Positions 55,623 to 64,000 of a DNA stretch of 64,000 nt are shown here, one piece after another. Positions within the stretch are counted from its first letter, which is position 1. Every line of letters starts with the position of its first letter. The stretch is from Rhizobium sp. 2MFCol3.1. Lineage in GTDB: Bacteria > Pseudomonadota > Alphaproteobacteria > Rhizobiales > Rhizobiaceae. The position numbers and the translations under genes are program-made. The DNA is taken from the NCBI RefSeq assembly GCF_000377565.1, contig NZ_KB898354.1, positions 62,001 to 126,000 on the forward strand, written 5' to 3'. The notes under the pieces were generated by a model, which did not search any database, was not told the origin of the DNA, and saw only the letters and a program-made list of their open reading frames with translations.

Positions 55623-56747
55623 ATGAAGAAGTCTCTTCTGTCGGCAGTGGCTCTGACGGCGATGGTCGCCTTCAGCAGCAACGCTTGGGCCGACATCACG
55701 GTTGCCGTTGCTGGTCCGCTGACCGGCCCGAACGCTGCGTTCGGCGCACAGCTCCAGAAGGGTGCCGAGCAGGCAGCTGCCGACATCAACGCTGCTGGCG
55801 GCATCAATGGCGAGCAGATCAAGATCGTGCTCGGCGACGACGTGTCCGACCCGAAGCAGGGTATCTCGGTTGCCAACAAGTTCGCAGCTGACGGCGTCAA
55901 GTTCGTCATCGGCCACTTCAACTCGGGCGTTTCGATCCCGGCTTCCGAAGTTTACGCTGAAAACGGCATCCTCGAAATCACCCCGGCTGCGACGAACCCG
56001 CAGTTCACCGAGCGTGGTCTGTGGAACACGTTCCGTACTTGCGGTCGCGACGACCAGCAGGGCGGCATCGCCGGCAAGTATCTCGCCGACCATTTCAAGG
56101 ACGCCAAGATCGCTGTCGTTCACGACAAGACTCCTTACGGCCAGGGCCTCGCTGACGAAACCAAGAAGGCCATGAATGCCGCTGGTCTCACCGAAGCCAT
56201 GTACGAAGGCATCAATGTCGGCGACAAGGACTTCTCGGCCCTCATCGCCAAGATGAAGGAAGCTGGCGTTTCGATCATCTATTGGGGTGGTCTCCACACC
56301 GAAGCTGGTCTGATCATCCGCCAGGCTGCCGACCAGGGCCTGAAGGCAACGCTCGTATCGGGTGACGGTATCGTTTCGAACGAACTGGCATCGATCGCTG
56401 GTGACGCAGTCGCCGGTACGCTGAACACGTTCGGCCCGGACGCAACGCTGAACCCCGACAACAAGGCACTCGTCGAGAAGTTCAAGGCTGCCGGCTTCAA
56501 CCCGGAAGCTTACACGCTGTACTCCTACGCAGCCATGCAGACGATCGCTGAAGCTGCCAAGGCAGCTGCTTCGACCGACGCCGAAGCCGTTGCCGCAGCG
56601 ATGAAGGCCAAGGGTCCGTTCAAGACCGTTCTCGGCGAAATCTCGTTCGACGAAAAGGGCGACCCGAAGATCCCGGGCTACGTCATGTACGAATGGAAGA
56701 AGGGTCCAGACGGCAAGTTCTCCTACTTCCCGCAGGACGCGAAGTAA
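55623..56747 (+). CDS. livK: branched-chain amino acid ABC transporter substrate-binding protein
   Basis: A 374-residue periplasmic binding protein of the Leu/Ile/Val family. The signal peptide ends near SNAWAD (residues 19-24). The mature part begins [20 protein letters not shown], binds ligand in the cleft with the [19 protein letters not shown] block, and ends normally. It follows livHMGF and the DUF6867 gene, with a good ribosome site (GGGAG). A terminator follows. Its codons (many GCT, CGT and AAG) look more biased than its neighbours, as in highly expressed genes. Confidence 0.95.
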   Translation: MKKSLLSAVALTAMVAFSSNAWADITVAVAGPLTGPNAAFGAQLQKGAEQAAADINAAGGINGEQIKIVLGDDVSDPKQGISVANKFAADGVKFVIGHFNSGVSIPASEVYAENGILEITPAATNPQFTERGLWNTFRTCGRDDQQGGIAGKYLADHFKDAKIAVVHDKTPYGQGLADETKKAMNAAGLTEAMYEGINVGDKDFSALIAKMKEAGVSIIYWGGLHTEAGLIIRQAADQGLKATLVSGDGIVSNELASIAGDAVAGTLNTFGPDATLNPDNKALVEKFKAAGFNPEAYTLYSYAAMQTIAEAAKAAASTDAEAVAAAMKAKGPFKTVLGEISFDEKGDPKIPGYVMYEWKKGPDGKFSYFPQDAK

Positions 56748-56767
56748 GAACTTTCGTTCTCACCTTG

Positions 56768-56801
56768 GAAGCCCGGTCTCGCACCGGGCTTCTTTCGTTT
56801 T
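56768..56801 (+). terminator. Rho-independent terminator of the liv operon
   Basis: Stem GAAGCCCGGT / ACCGGGCTTC (56768-56777, 56783-56792) with a 5-base loop and a T-rich tail (TTTCGTTTT). Confidence 0.88.
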
Positions 56802-56926
56802 GACAACAATGCGAACCGCCCGGCCGCTTACCGGTCTTGCGATCGAGGATGATCCGGTTAGGATCGCCGGCGAATTCAACAGGTTGCCGCCGGTCGGCCC
56901 GCAGCCGCAGACGATACGGATACGCC

Positions 56927-57895
56927 ATGTCCCGCCCCAAGATTCTGCTTACGCGCCGCTGGCCCTCCGCCGTCGAGGCCGCTCTTGCCGAACGCTTCGA
57001 CGCGACCTTCAACACCGACGACCTGCCGATGTCGCCCGAAGCCATCGCCGAGGCGCTGCGCACCCACGACGCCGTGTTGCCGACCGTGTCGGACAAGCTT
57101 CCGGCGTCGGTTTTCGAAGGCGAGATCCGGGCCAGAGTCCTCGGCAATTTCGGCGTCGGCTACAACCACATCGACATCGCGGCGGCGAAGGCCAAGGGCA
57201 TCGTGGTGACCAACACGCCTGGTGTGCTCACCGATTGCACTGCCGATATCGCCATGCTGCTCCTGCTTTCGGTCGCGCGCCGCGGCGGGGAGGGCGAGCG
57301 GCAGATCCGGGCCGGCGAATGGAAAGGCTGGTGCCCGACGCATATGATCGGCTCCAAGGTCACGGGCAAGACGGTGGGGATCATCGGCTTCGGGCGTATC
57401 GGCAAAGCCTTCGCGCAACGCTGCCATTTTGGTTTCGGCATGGACGTGGTGTTCTACAACCGCTCGACGGTCGATGCGGCGGAAGCGGCGCGATATGGCG
57501 CGCGGCAGCTAGCGACCGTGGAAGAGGTGCTGGCCGCGAGCGATTTCGTGTCGCTGCATTGCCCAGGTGGGGCTGAGAACCGGCACCTGATGAATGCAGC
57601 CCGTTTCGCGGCGATGAAGCCTGGTGCTTATCTGATCAATACGGCGCGCGGCGATGTGGTCGATGAGGCGGCATTGATCGCTGCGCTCGAGACTGGCGTG
57701 ATCCGCAGCGCCGGCCTCGACGTCTACGAGGCTGAACCGCAGGTGCCGGAGAAGCTGCGCGCGATGGAAAATGTGGTTCTGCTGCCGCATCTTGGTAGTG
57801 CTACCGAAGAGACGCGCAATGCGATGGGGATGAAGGTGGTGGACAACATCACGGCCTTCTTCGAGGGACGCGAGCCGCCGGACCAGGTGGCCTGA
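56927..57895 (+). CDS. D-2-hydroxyacid dehydrogenase (glyoxylate/hydroxypyruvate reductase type)
   Basis: A 322-residue NAD(P)-dependent oxidoreductase. The N-terminal catalytic domain has LGNFGVGYNHIDIAAA; the nucleotide loop is IIGFGRIGKAFA; the catalytic Arg is in INTARGDVVDE, the Glu in LDVYEAEP and the His in LLPHLGSATEE. I start it at the ATG at 56927; an in-frame start at 56837 adds an Arg/Ser-rich leader not typical of the family. The substrate is probably glyoxylate or hydroxypyruvate by family. Confidence 0.9.
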   Translation: MSRPKILLTRRWPSAVEAALAERFDATFNTDDLPMSPEAIAEALRTHDAVLPTVSDKLPASVFEGEIRARVLGNFGVGYNHIDIAAAKAKGIVVTNTPGVLTDCTADIAMLLLLSVARRGGEGERQIRAGEWKGWCPTHMIGSKVTGKTVGIIGFGRIGKAFAQRCHFGFGMDVVFYNRSTVDAAEAARYGARQLATVEEVLAASDFVSLHCPGGAENRHLMNAARFAAMKPGAYLINTARGDVVDEAALIAALETGVIRSAGLDVYEAEPQVPEKLRAMENVVLLPHLGSATEETRNAMGMKVVDNITAFFEGREPPDQVA

Positions 57896-57901
57896 TCCAG
57901 C

Positions 57902-59086
57902 CTATCGCTGCGCGCCGACAGTCTTGCGCTCGCCCGAGGGACCACGCGGTTTGGCTTCGAGGCCGAAGAGCAGGCGCGCGCGGCCGGGGATGAAGTCCAC
58001 CGCGATGGCGAAGAGGCTCGACAGCACGAAGGTCGCGGCAGCGATGATGATGAAGCTCGGCACGGCCGGCAGGCCGAGCGGCAGCACGTAATAGAGCGCG
58101 CCGACGATCACCGTCTGGTGGATAATGTAAAGCGGGAAGACGAGCCGGTTGACCGTGACCAGCCGCGCGTCCGGCTGGTTGAAATGACGGGCGGCGAAGC
58201 CGATCAGCGTCAAGATCATCGACCAGGCAAGCAGGAAGATCGCGGCCTTGAAGAGCGGGGTTTCGTCTGCATAGCTGCCGATCGCCTGTTCGGCCGGCGC
58301 CAGCCAGGCGAAGGCATAGAGAAACATCGTCACGGCTAGCGCGATGGCGGCGCTGAGATAGCGCTTGGCGATGATCGGCTCGATCAGGCTGCGGTGATTG
58401 CGGGCGACAAGGAAGCCGAGGCCGAACCAGCTTGCCCAGACCGCGAACCAGGCGCCGTCATTATAAAGCGCATTGGTTTCCTTGGGGTAGAGCGGCGACA
58501 GAGCGAGATTGAGAGCGAGCGGCAGCAGGAAGAAGAGATAGATGGCGCCTGATTTCGCGACGCGTTCGAACCAGGCCATGATCCTGTTTTCGGGTCGGCT
58601 CAGATAGAGAAAAATCGGGTAGCAGATCACCGACATCACAAGCAGATAGGCGACGAACCACATGTGCGCCCAGGTGAAATTGCCGGTCGGGTAGCGGCCC
58701 TCCGTGAAATAGCGCGTCAGCCAGAAATTGATGAGCGAGCCGTCATAGCCGGTCTCGTACATGCGCTCGTACCAGACCTGCGGCACGACGAGGACGGCCA
58801 TGGCGAAGAGCAGGGGAACGAGCAGGCGGATGGTGCGCTTGCGCAGGAAGGCGAGGCTGGAATCCGAGCGGAAGGAGAAGGCAGCACCCATGCCGGAGAC
58901 GAAAAACAACAGAGCCAGTCGCCAGGCGCGCGGGAATTCCATGATCAGCGAGAGCGCCGGGCTGGTGCGATCGCTATGGATCAGCCAGCCCATGTCGGTG
59001 AAGAAGGCCGCCGAGGAGTGATAGAGGATCAGGATCGCGAAGGCGGAAATCCGCAGCCGATCCACATAATAAAGCCTGTCCTTCAT
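57902..59086 (-). CDS. acyltransferase-3 family membrane protein
   Basis: A 394-residue protein with about ten membrane helices, of the family that O-acylates glycans at the periplasmic face (for example OpgC-like proteins). The N-terminus DRLRISAFAILILYHSSAAF carries the family His; further motifs are RAWRLALLFFVSGMGAAFSF and the AHMWFVAYLL region. The glycan target is unknown. It is convergent with the dehydrogenase gene. Confidence 0.87.
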   Translation of the reverse strand: MKDRLYYVDRLRISAFAILILYHSSAAFFTDMGWLIHSDRTSPALSLIMEFPRAWRLALLFFVSGMGAAFSFRSDSSLAFLRKRTIRLLVPLLFAMAVLVVPQVWYERMYETGYDGSLINFWLTRYFTEGRYPTGNFTWAHMWFVAYLLVMSVICYPIFLYLSRPENRIMAWFERVAKSGAIYLFFLLPLALNLALSPLYPKETNALYNDGAWFAVWASWFGLGFLVARNHRSLIEPIIAKRYLSAAIALAVTMFLYAFAWLAPAEQAIGSYADETPLFKAAIFLLAWSMILTLIGFAARHFNQPDARLVTVNRLVFPLYIIHQTVIVGALYYVLPLGLPAVPSFIIIAAATFVLSSLFAIAVDFIPGRARLLFGLEAKPRGPSGERKTVGAQR

Positions 59087-59181
59087 GACCTGCCGGATAT
59101 CATCTTGATGCCATGCCCAACTTGCGGGCGTCGCTCAAGGATATCCGTGTGTGCTTTCTAAAGTGTGAGCGGCTCGCTCAC

Positions 59182-60078
59182 CTACATCTCATGCAACACA
59201 TGCGCCGCCTTGACCGCCGCCGAAGCGCGGTTTTCGACGCCGAGTTTGACGTAGATCTGCTCGAGGTGCTTGTTCACCGTGCGGGCGGAGAGGCCGAGAA
59301 TCTCGCCGATGTCGCGGTTGGCCTTGCCCTTGGCGATCCAGAGCAGGACCTCGGATTCGCGGTTCGTGAGCGCGAAGCGCTGGCGCAGCACCTGGTCGTC
59401 GGCGCGCTGGCTGGCGGTGAGGCGGAAGAGATATTCGTCGGGGCCGATCGTGCCGAGGAAGGCGAGCTGGAGCACGTCCTGGCCGCCATGGGCGACTGAT
59501 ATGGTGGAGGCGGTGCGGTCTTTCATCCAGGCGGCGATGGTTGAGATCACCGTGTCCATGCCGTCGTCGCTGCCCATGGCGGCGTTGACGAGGCGGGTCG
59601 CCTGGGGCGTCGACCAGTGGATGTTGCCGTCTCCCTTGACCGCCAGCAGATGGCGGCCGGCGGCGTCGAGCGCCACGCGGGCGCTTTGCGCGGAGCGGGC
59701 GTTTTTGAGGTGCACGCCGATGCGGGCGCGCAGTTCATCGATGTTGATCGGTTTGGTGAGATAATCGACGCCGCCGGAGCCGAGCGCGTGGACGACGTGT
59801 TCGGTCTCGGTCAGGCCGGTCATGAAGATGACGGGGATCTGGCTGATCGCCGGGTTGGCCTTCAGCCGCCGGCAGGTCTCGAAGCCGTCCATGGTGGGCA
59901 TCACCGCGTCGAGCAGGATCAGGTCGGGGGTGATGCGCTCGACGATGTTGAGTGCGGCCGGGCCGGAGGTCGCGATCAATACGGAGAAGCCGGATTGCTC
60001 CAGCGCGTCGGTAAGAAAGCCGAGCGCTTCCGGCGAGTCGTCGACCAACAGAACGATGTCGCGCGGGAGCTCAGCCAA
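59182..60078 (-). CDS. response regulator with receiver and LuxR-type DNA-binding domain
   Basis: A 298-residue regulator. The receiver (about 8-120) has the acidic pair at Asp13-14, phospho-Asp57 (LILLDAVMP), Thr87 and Lys109 (YLTKP). A middle section of about 100 residues (HLLAVKGDGNIHWSTPQATR) resembles a PAS-like linker, and the LuxR/NarL-type helix-turn-helix (about 232-290) ends the protein (TNRESEVLLWIAKGKANRDIG). It overlaps the kinase gene by 8 bases, so it is the likely cognate output protein. Confidence 0.93.
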   Translation of the reverse strand: MAELPRDIVLLVDDSPEALGFLTDALEQSGFSVLIATSGPAALNIVERITPDLILLDAVMPTMDGFETCRRLKANPAISQIPVIFMTGLTETEHVVHALGSGGVDYLTKPINIDELRARIGVHLKNARSAQSARVALDAAGRHLLAVKGDGNIHWSTPQATRLVNAAMGSDDGMDTVISTIAAWMKDRTASTISVAHGGQDVLQLAFLGTIGPDEYLFRLTASQRADDQVLRQRFALTNRESEVLLWIAKGKANRDIGEILGLSARTVNKHLEQIYVKLGVENRASAAVKAAHVLHEM

Positions 60079-63000
60079 TGTGTTCCACCTTTTCGTCGAA
60101 GCGGTGCAGGAAGGCCATGAAGCCGTTCAGGTCGAAGGCGGCGACATAGGATCGAAGTTCCTCGGTAAATGGCTGATTTGCCTCCACCTTGGCAAGGTCG
60201 GCGAGCTTGGCCTCGATGCCCCTGATATAGCCGATCTCGCCGAGGCGCAGCAGTTCCTGCACATGCGTGTCGCCGGGACTTTGCAGGACTTGCTCGGTCT
60301 TTTTAGGCGTTGCGGGAGCCGCTTCGGCGTAGAGCCATTTGAGGCCGAGGTGCAAGGCGAGCTTGTCGCGCAGGCGGCGGATGTCGACCGGTTTGCCGAT
60401 CGCGTCATTGTGGCTGTCGTCGCTGTCGCCATGGGCAGCGGCGTCGCCGATATTGGCCGACAGCATGACGATCGGAGCGGTCTGGCCGGCTTCGCGCAGG
60501 CGCGAGACCAGCTGCCAACCGTTCATCCCGGGCATCAGGATGTCGACGAGGAAGAGATCGGGCTGGATGCCTTCGATCAGCGTCAGGCAATCCGTGCCGC
60601 TGGCCGCCGTCAGCACGACGAAATCGAGCGGGACGAGGATCTCGCGCATCATCTCGCGGTGATCCTCGTTATCGTCCACGACGACGATGGTGCGGCGCGG
60701 GCCGTCATAGCTGACGATCTTCTTTTCCTGCGGCGGGGCCGCCATCTCGCGCAGCACGGCCGAGAGCATCAGGCGCACCTTGAAGGTCGAGCCCTTGTCC
60801 TTTTCGCTGGTCACCGAGATTTCGCCGCCGAGCGTGTTGGTCAGAAGCTGGGTGATCGTCAGCCCAAGGCCGAGGCCGGGCATGGGGCGGATGCTGTCGG
60901 CCTCGCCGCGCTGGAAGGGTTCATAGATGCGGCTCAGGTCCTTCTCGGCGATGCCGCGGCCGGTGTCCGATACGGTGAAGGTGGCGACTTGGCTGCGATA
61001 GGCGACGTCGAAGGTGACGGTGCCTTCGTCGGTGAACTTGATGGCGTTGGACAACAGATTGACGAGGATCTGGCGCAGGCGCTTCTCGTCGGTACGCACG
61101 AACTGGGGCAGGGCAGGCGCGCGCTGGTGGTTGAAGGTCAAGCCCTTGGCGAGCGCCTGCGGGCGGAACATGTCGACGATCTGGTCGAGGAAATCCTGGA
61201 TATTGATCTCGTTAGAATAGACCTGCAGGCGGCCGGCCTCGATTTTCGAGATGTCAAGCAGGCCGTCGATAAGGCCGGAGAGATGTTCGGCCGAGCGGCG
61301 GATGACCTTGATCGAGGATTGGCGCGGCGTCGGTATGGTTTCGTCGCGCTCGAGGATCTGGGCGTAGCCGAGCACGGCATTGAGCGGCGTGCGCAGCTCG
61401 TGACTGAGGCCGACGACATATCGGCTCTTGGCGCGGTTGGCGGCCTCGGCGGTCTCCTTGGCGGCCTGCAGGGCGGCGTCGGTCTTCTTGTGGGCGGCGA
61501 TTTCCTTGAGCAGAAGCGTGTTCTGGCGCGAGGATTCTTCCTCGGCGACGACGCGGCTGTCATGCGCCAGCACATAAAACCAGCAGACGACGCCGGCGAT
61601 GACGGCGAAGACGAAGAAGACGATCAGGATCGTGCCGTTGACGACTTCCGCTGTTGCCGGCGAGGCCGCGGAGACTTGATGCGCGATCATCGCCAGGATG
61701 GCGCCGACAGCGGTGAGCGCGAGAATGACGGCGATGCCGTAGCGGCCGAGGCGGGTGGTGAGCTTCTGGACGATGGTTTCGGGCAGCACCGCCTTGGCGA
61801 CGTAACCGACCTGCGCGTTCAGATGCGCATTGGGCTTGCACATGTCGTGACAGCGGCTGTCGAGCGAACAGCAGAGCGAGCAGATCGGCGCGGCATAGGC
61901 GGGACACCAGGCCATGTCCTCGGGCTCGAAGGGATGTTCGCAGACCGAACAGGTGATGTTGGTCAGGTTCTTCCAGCTCTGGCGCGGCTTGCGGGCGAGG
62001 TAGAACTTGCCCTTCGTGGCCCAGGCGATCGCGGGCGAGGCGATCAGGGCGACGATGAGAGTGATGTATGGGGCGAGCGATGCCGCGATCGTGCCGAAGG
62101 CGCCGAAGTGGGCGATGAGCGCGATGGTCGCCGACAGCGTCATGGCGCCGAGGCCGACGGGGTTGATGTCGTAGAGATGGGCGCGCTTGAACTCGATGCC
62201 TGGAGGGGCGAGACCGAGCGGCTTGTTGATGAAGAGATCAGCCGAGATGGTGCAAAGCCAGGCCATGGCGATGATCGAGAAGATGCCGAGCGTCTCCTCA
62301 AGCAGCCGGTAGATGCCGAGCTCCATCAAAAGCAGCGCGATCGCCACGTTGAACACCAGCCAGATGACGCGGCCGGGGTGACTGTGGGTCAAACGGGAGA
62401 AGAAGTTCGACCAGGCGAGCGACCCGGCATAGGCGTTCATCACGTTGATCTTCAGCTGCGAGACCATGACGAAGGCGGCCATCAGCAGAAGGGCGGCGTT
62501 GTGCCAGGGGATCATGTAGCCGAAGGCGGTGAGATACATCTGCGCCGGATCGGCGGCACGGTCGGCGGGAACACCTGAAGCAAAAGTGAGCACGACGAGG
62601 AAGGAGCCGGCGAGCAGTTTCGGTGCGCCGATGATCACCCAGCCGGGACCGGCGAGGAAGACGGCGAGGCGGTGGCGCCACTTGGTCTGCTTTTCCGGGG
62701 GCAAGAAGCGCAGGAAGTCGGCCTGTTCGCCGATCTGCGACATCAGCGCCAGGATGACGGCCGAGGCGGCGCCGAACTCGACGAGGTCGAAGGGGGCGAT
62801 GGTGCCGGGCGGGCCAGAGGCATGGCGGATGCCGGAGAAGGCGCGCCAGAGATCGAACTTCTCCCAGTCCATCACGGCGATGAAGAGGAAGGGCAGGATG
62901 TTGAGGACGATCCAGAAGGGTTGCGTCAAAAGCTGGAAGCGGCTGATCAGCCGGACCCCATGGGTGACGAGCGGGATGACCATGACGGCGCTGATGATGT

Positions 63001-63490
63001 AGCCGATCCACAAGGGAATGCCCAAGGTCAGCTCCAGCGCGCCGGACATGATCGACGCCTCGATCGCAAACAGCATGAAGGTGAAGCTGGCGTAGATCAG
63101 CGAGGTGATGGTCGAGCCGATATAGCCGAAGCTCGCGCCGCGGGTCAGCAGGTCGATATCGACGCCGTGGCGGATCGCGTAGCGGCTGATCGGCAGGCCG
63201 ATGGCGAGCATGGCGATCGACGCGACGATGATGGCGTAGAAGGCGTTGGTGGTGCCGTAGGAGAGGGTGATGGCGCCGCCGATCGCTTCCAGCGCCAGGA
63301 AGGAGATGGCGCCGATCGCCGTTTGCGAGATGCGCTGCGAGGAGAACTGCCGGGCGCTCTTGGCGGTGAAGCGCAGCGCATAGTCTTCCAGCGTCTGGTT
63401 GGCGACCCAGCGATTGTATTCGCGCCTGACCGGAATAATGCGTTGCCGCGCTGCCATGCCCGTAATCGGCCCCTTCGTTCCCCTTGTCAT
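60071..63490 (-). CDS. NCS1 transporter-like hybrid sensor histidine kinase
   Basis: A 1139-residue membrane protein. Residues about 60-490 are a polytopic domain resembling purine/cytosine permeases of the NCS1 family (NRWVANQTLEDYALRFT, ALEAIGGAITLSYGT, LLTRGASFGYIGS). At about 514-551 lies a cluster of eight Cys. Two more helices follow (about 583-607 and 617-642), then a HisKA domain (His697 in SHELRTPLNAV), an ATPase domain (NLLSNAIKF, DTGRGIAEKD, GLGLGLTI), a receiver (Asp983 in LVDILMPG, Lys1033) and a helical tail. I start it at the ATG at 63490; 63550 and 63457 are alternatives. It is divergent from urtA. Confidence 0.88.
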   Translation of the reverse strand: MTRGTKGPITGMAARQRIIPVRREYNRWVANQTLEDYALRFTAKSARQFSSQRISQTAIGAISFLALEAIGGAITLSYGTTNAFYAIIVASIAMLAIGLPISRYAIRHGVDIDLLTRGASFGYIGSTITSLIYASFTFMLFAIEASIMSGALELTLGIPLWIGYIISAVMVIPLVTHGVRLISRFQLLTQPFWIVLNILPFLFIAVMDWEKFDLWRAFSGIRHASGPPGTIAPFDLVEFGAASAVILALMSQIGEQADFLRFLPPEKQTKWRHRLAVFLAGPGWVIIGAPKLLAGSFLVVLTFASGVPADRAADPAQMYLTAFGYMIPWHNAALLLMAAFVMVSQLKINVMNAYAGSLAWSNFFSRLTHSHPGRVIWLVFNVAIALLLMELGIYRLLEETLGIFSIIAMAWLCTISADLFINKPLGLAPPGIEFKRAHLYDINPVGLGAMTLSATIALIAHFGAFGTIAASLAPYITLIVALIASPAIAWATKGKFYLARKPRQSWKNLTNITCSVCEHPFEPEDMAWCPAYAAPICSLCCSLDSRCHDMCKPNAHLNAQVGYVAKAVLPETIVQKLTTRLGRYGIAVILALTAVGAILAMIAHQVSAASPATAEVVNGTILIVFFVFAVIAGVVCWFYVLAHDSRVVAEEESSRQNTLLLKEIAAHKKTDAALQAAKETAEAANRAKSRYVVGLSHELRTPLNAVLGYAQILERDETIPTPRQSSIKVIRRSAEHLSGLIDGLLDISKIEAGRLQVYSNEINIQDFLDQIVDMFRPQALAKGLTFNHQRAPALPQFVRTDEKRLRQILVNLLSNAIKFTDEGTVTFDVAYRSQVATFTVSDTGRGIAEKDLSRIYEPFQRGEADSIRPMPGLGLGLTITQLLTNTLGGEISVTSEKDKGSTFKVRLMLSAVLREMAAPPQEKKIVSYDGPRRTIVVVDDNEDHREMMREILVPLDFVVLTAASGTDCLTLIEGIQPDLFLVDILMPGMNGWQLVSRLREAGQTAPIVMLSANIGDAAAHGDSDDSHNDAIGKPVDIRRLRDKLALHLGLKWLYAEAAPATPKKTEQVLQSPGDTHVQELLRLGEIGYIRGIEAKLADLAKVEANQPFTEELRSYVAAFDLNGFMAFLHRFDEKVEHIG

Positions 63491-63575
63491 GCGTTCGTAA
63501 CATGGAACAGTGCGGGGCTTAAGAGTGCGGTGCAACGCAAAACTGCACATTTCGCCCCGTCACCTACGTCATTTC

Positions 63576-63585
63576 GCGTATACGC
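63576..63585. promoter_or_regulatory. palindrome between the sensor kinase and urtA
   Basis: The perfect 10-base palindrome GCGTATACGC, with partly symmetric flanks (TTTC and CTTT), is 90 bases upstream of urtA and 86 bases upstream of the kinase start at 63490 (26 if it starts at 63550). It is a fair candidate operator for the dimeric LuxR-type response regulator. Confidence 0.4.
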
Positions 63586-63674
63586 TTTCGCAGTGCAGCA
63601 CCGGATAGTCCCTTAAGCAACAGTTAATCGCCGTTTCAGGCCTGTTGTCGGAACAAGAAGAGGGGATCAACCAG

Positions 63675-64000
63675 ATGAATCTGCGATCATATGTTTCCGG
63701 TGCCGTGCTCGGCGCCGTCATGTCGGCCACGGCCGCATTCCATGGAGCCGTTGCGGCTGACGACACCATCAAGGTCGGCGTTCTGCATTCGCTGTCCGGC
63801 ACGATGGCGATCTCCGAAACGACGCTGAAAGACGCCATGCTGATGCTCATCGACGAGCAGAACAAGAAGGGCGGCCTTCTCGGCAAGAAGCTCGAAGCCG
63901 TCGTCGTCGACCCGGCTTCCGACTGGCCGCTGTTTGCCGAAAAGGCACGCGAGCTGATCGAAAAGGACAAGGTCGCGGCCGTCTTCGGTTGCTGGACGTC
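63675..64000 (+). CDS. urtA: urea ABC transporter substrate-binding protein, C-terminus beyond window
   Basis: The first 108 codons of a periplasmic binding protein with no stop before the window edge. The signal peptide runs to about GAVAADD (residue 31). The mature start [20 protein letters not shown], then [26 protein letters not shown] and AAVFGCWTS, is the UrtA wording and differs from the liv binding protein of this window. UrtA captures urea or short amides for the UrtBCDE permease. AGAGGGG precedes the ATG at 63675. It is divergent from the sensor kinase. Confidence 0.93.
   Translation, partial: MNLRSYVSGAVLGAVMSATAAFHGAVAADDTIKVGVLHSLSGTMAISETTLKDAMLMLIDEQNKKGGLLGKKLEAVVVDPASDWPLFAEKARELIEKDKVAAVFGCWT

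Noticed and set aside
59822..62578. 918-codon plus-strand reading frame opposite the sensor kinase
   Set aside because: It lies antisense to a protein with clear domains, has low-complexity composition and no ribosome site; it is a by-product of high GC at third codon positions.

Overview
The window reads as a chromosomal stretch of a Rhizobiaceae-type alphaproteobacterium (Rhizobium/Agrobacterium group). The evidence is the gene content and order: chpT, a small receiver gene, ctrA, fliJ and sciP together, rkpK-lpsL, an EipA/DUF1134 gene, a RIME-like intergenic repeat, and a high-GC coding bias that throws long false antisense ORFs. No rRNA, tRNA, CRISPR array, insertion sequence or integrase was seen. 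Both ends cut genes: a 3-methyladenine DNA glycosylase at the left edge and urtA at the right edge.

Region by region. 1-4.9 kb: DNA repair gene, a small unknown protein, a divergent LysR/short-chain dehydrogenase pair, and a second LysR gene divergent from an apparently catalytically dead alpha/beta hydrolase. 4.9-9.6 kb: RND efflux adaptor and permease. 9.6-14 kb: small cupin, a sugar-acid dehydrogenase pair, and a PAS-GGDEF-EAL protein. 14-31.4 kb: surface polysaccharide region. The minus-strand operon manB-manC-rkpK-lpsL supplies GDP-mannose, UDP-glucuronate and UDP-galacturonate. The plus-strand operon encodes a Wzc-like chain-length protein, a glycosyltransferase, a GDP-mannose 3,5-epimerase, a Wzx-like flippase, a Wzy-like polymerase and a WcaF-like acetyltransferase, and ends facing a large SGNH hydrolase. 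ung and an MhqO/MhqD-like pair lie between the two operons. 31.7-43 kb: housekeeping (GNAT, EamA, purA, a Pro/Glu-rich membrane protein, ubiA, rpoH, RluD-type synthase, SpoU methyltransferase, coiled-coil protein). 43-49 kb: cell-cycle block (eipA, chpT, receiver, ctrA, fliJ, sciP) with CtrA-box-like sites in the control regions, then a LuxR-type regulator and a lone DUF2793 gene. 50-56.8 kb: cysQ and a complete branched-chain amino acid ABC operon (livHMGF, DUF6867, binding protein). 56.9-64 kb: a 2-hydroxyacid dehydrogenase, an acyltransferase, and a two-component system beside urtA.

The most unusual item is that two-component system. One polypeptide carries an NCS1-type (purine/cytosine permease-like) membrane domain, an eight-cysteine cluster, a histidine kinase and a receiver. 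It overlaps a Rec-LuxR response regulator gene and is divergent from urtA, which suggests a transporter-like sensor controlling uptake of urea or a related nitrogen compound. Functional statements come from motif reading only; no database search was possible.
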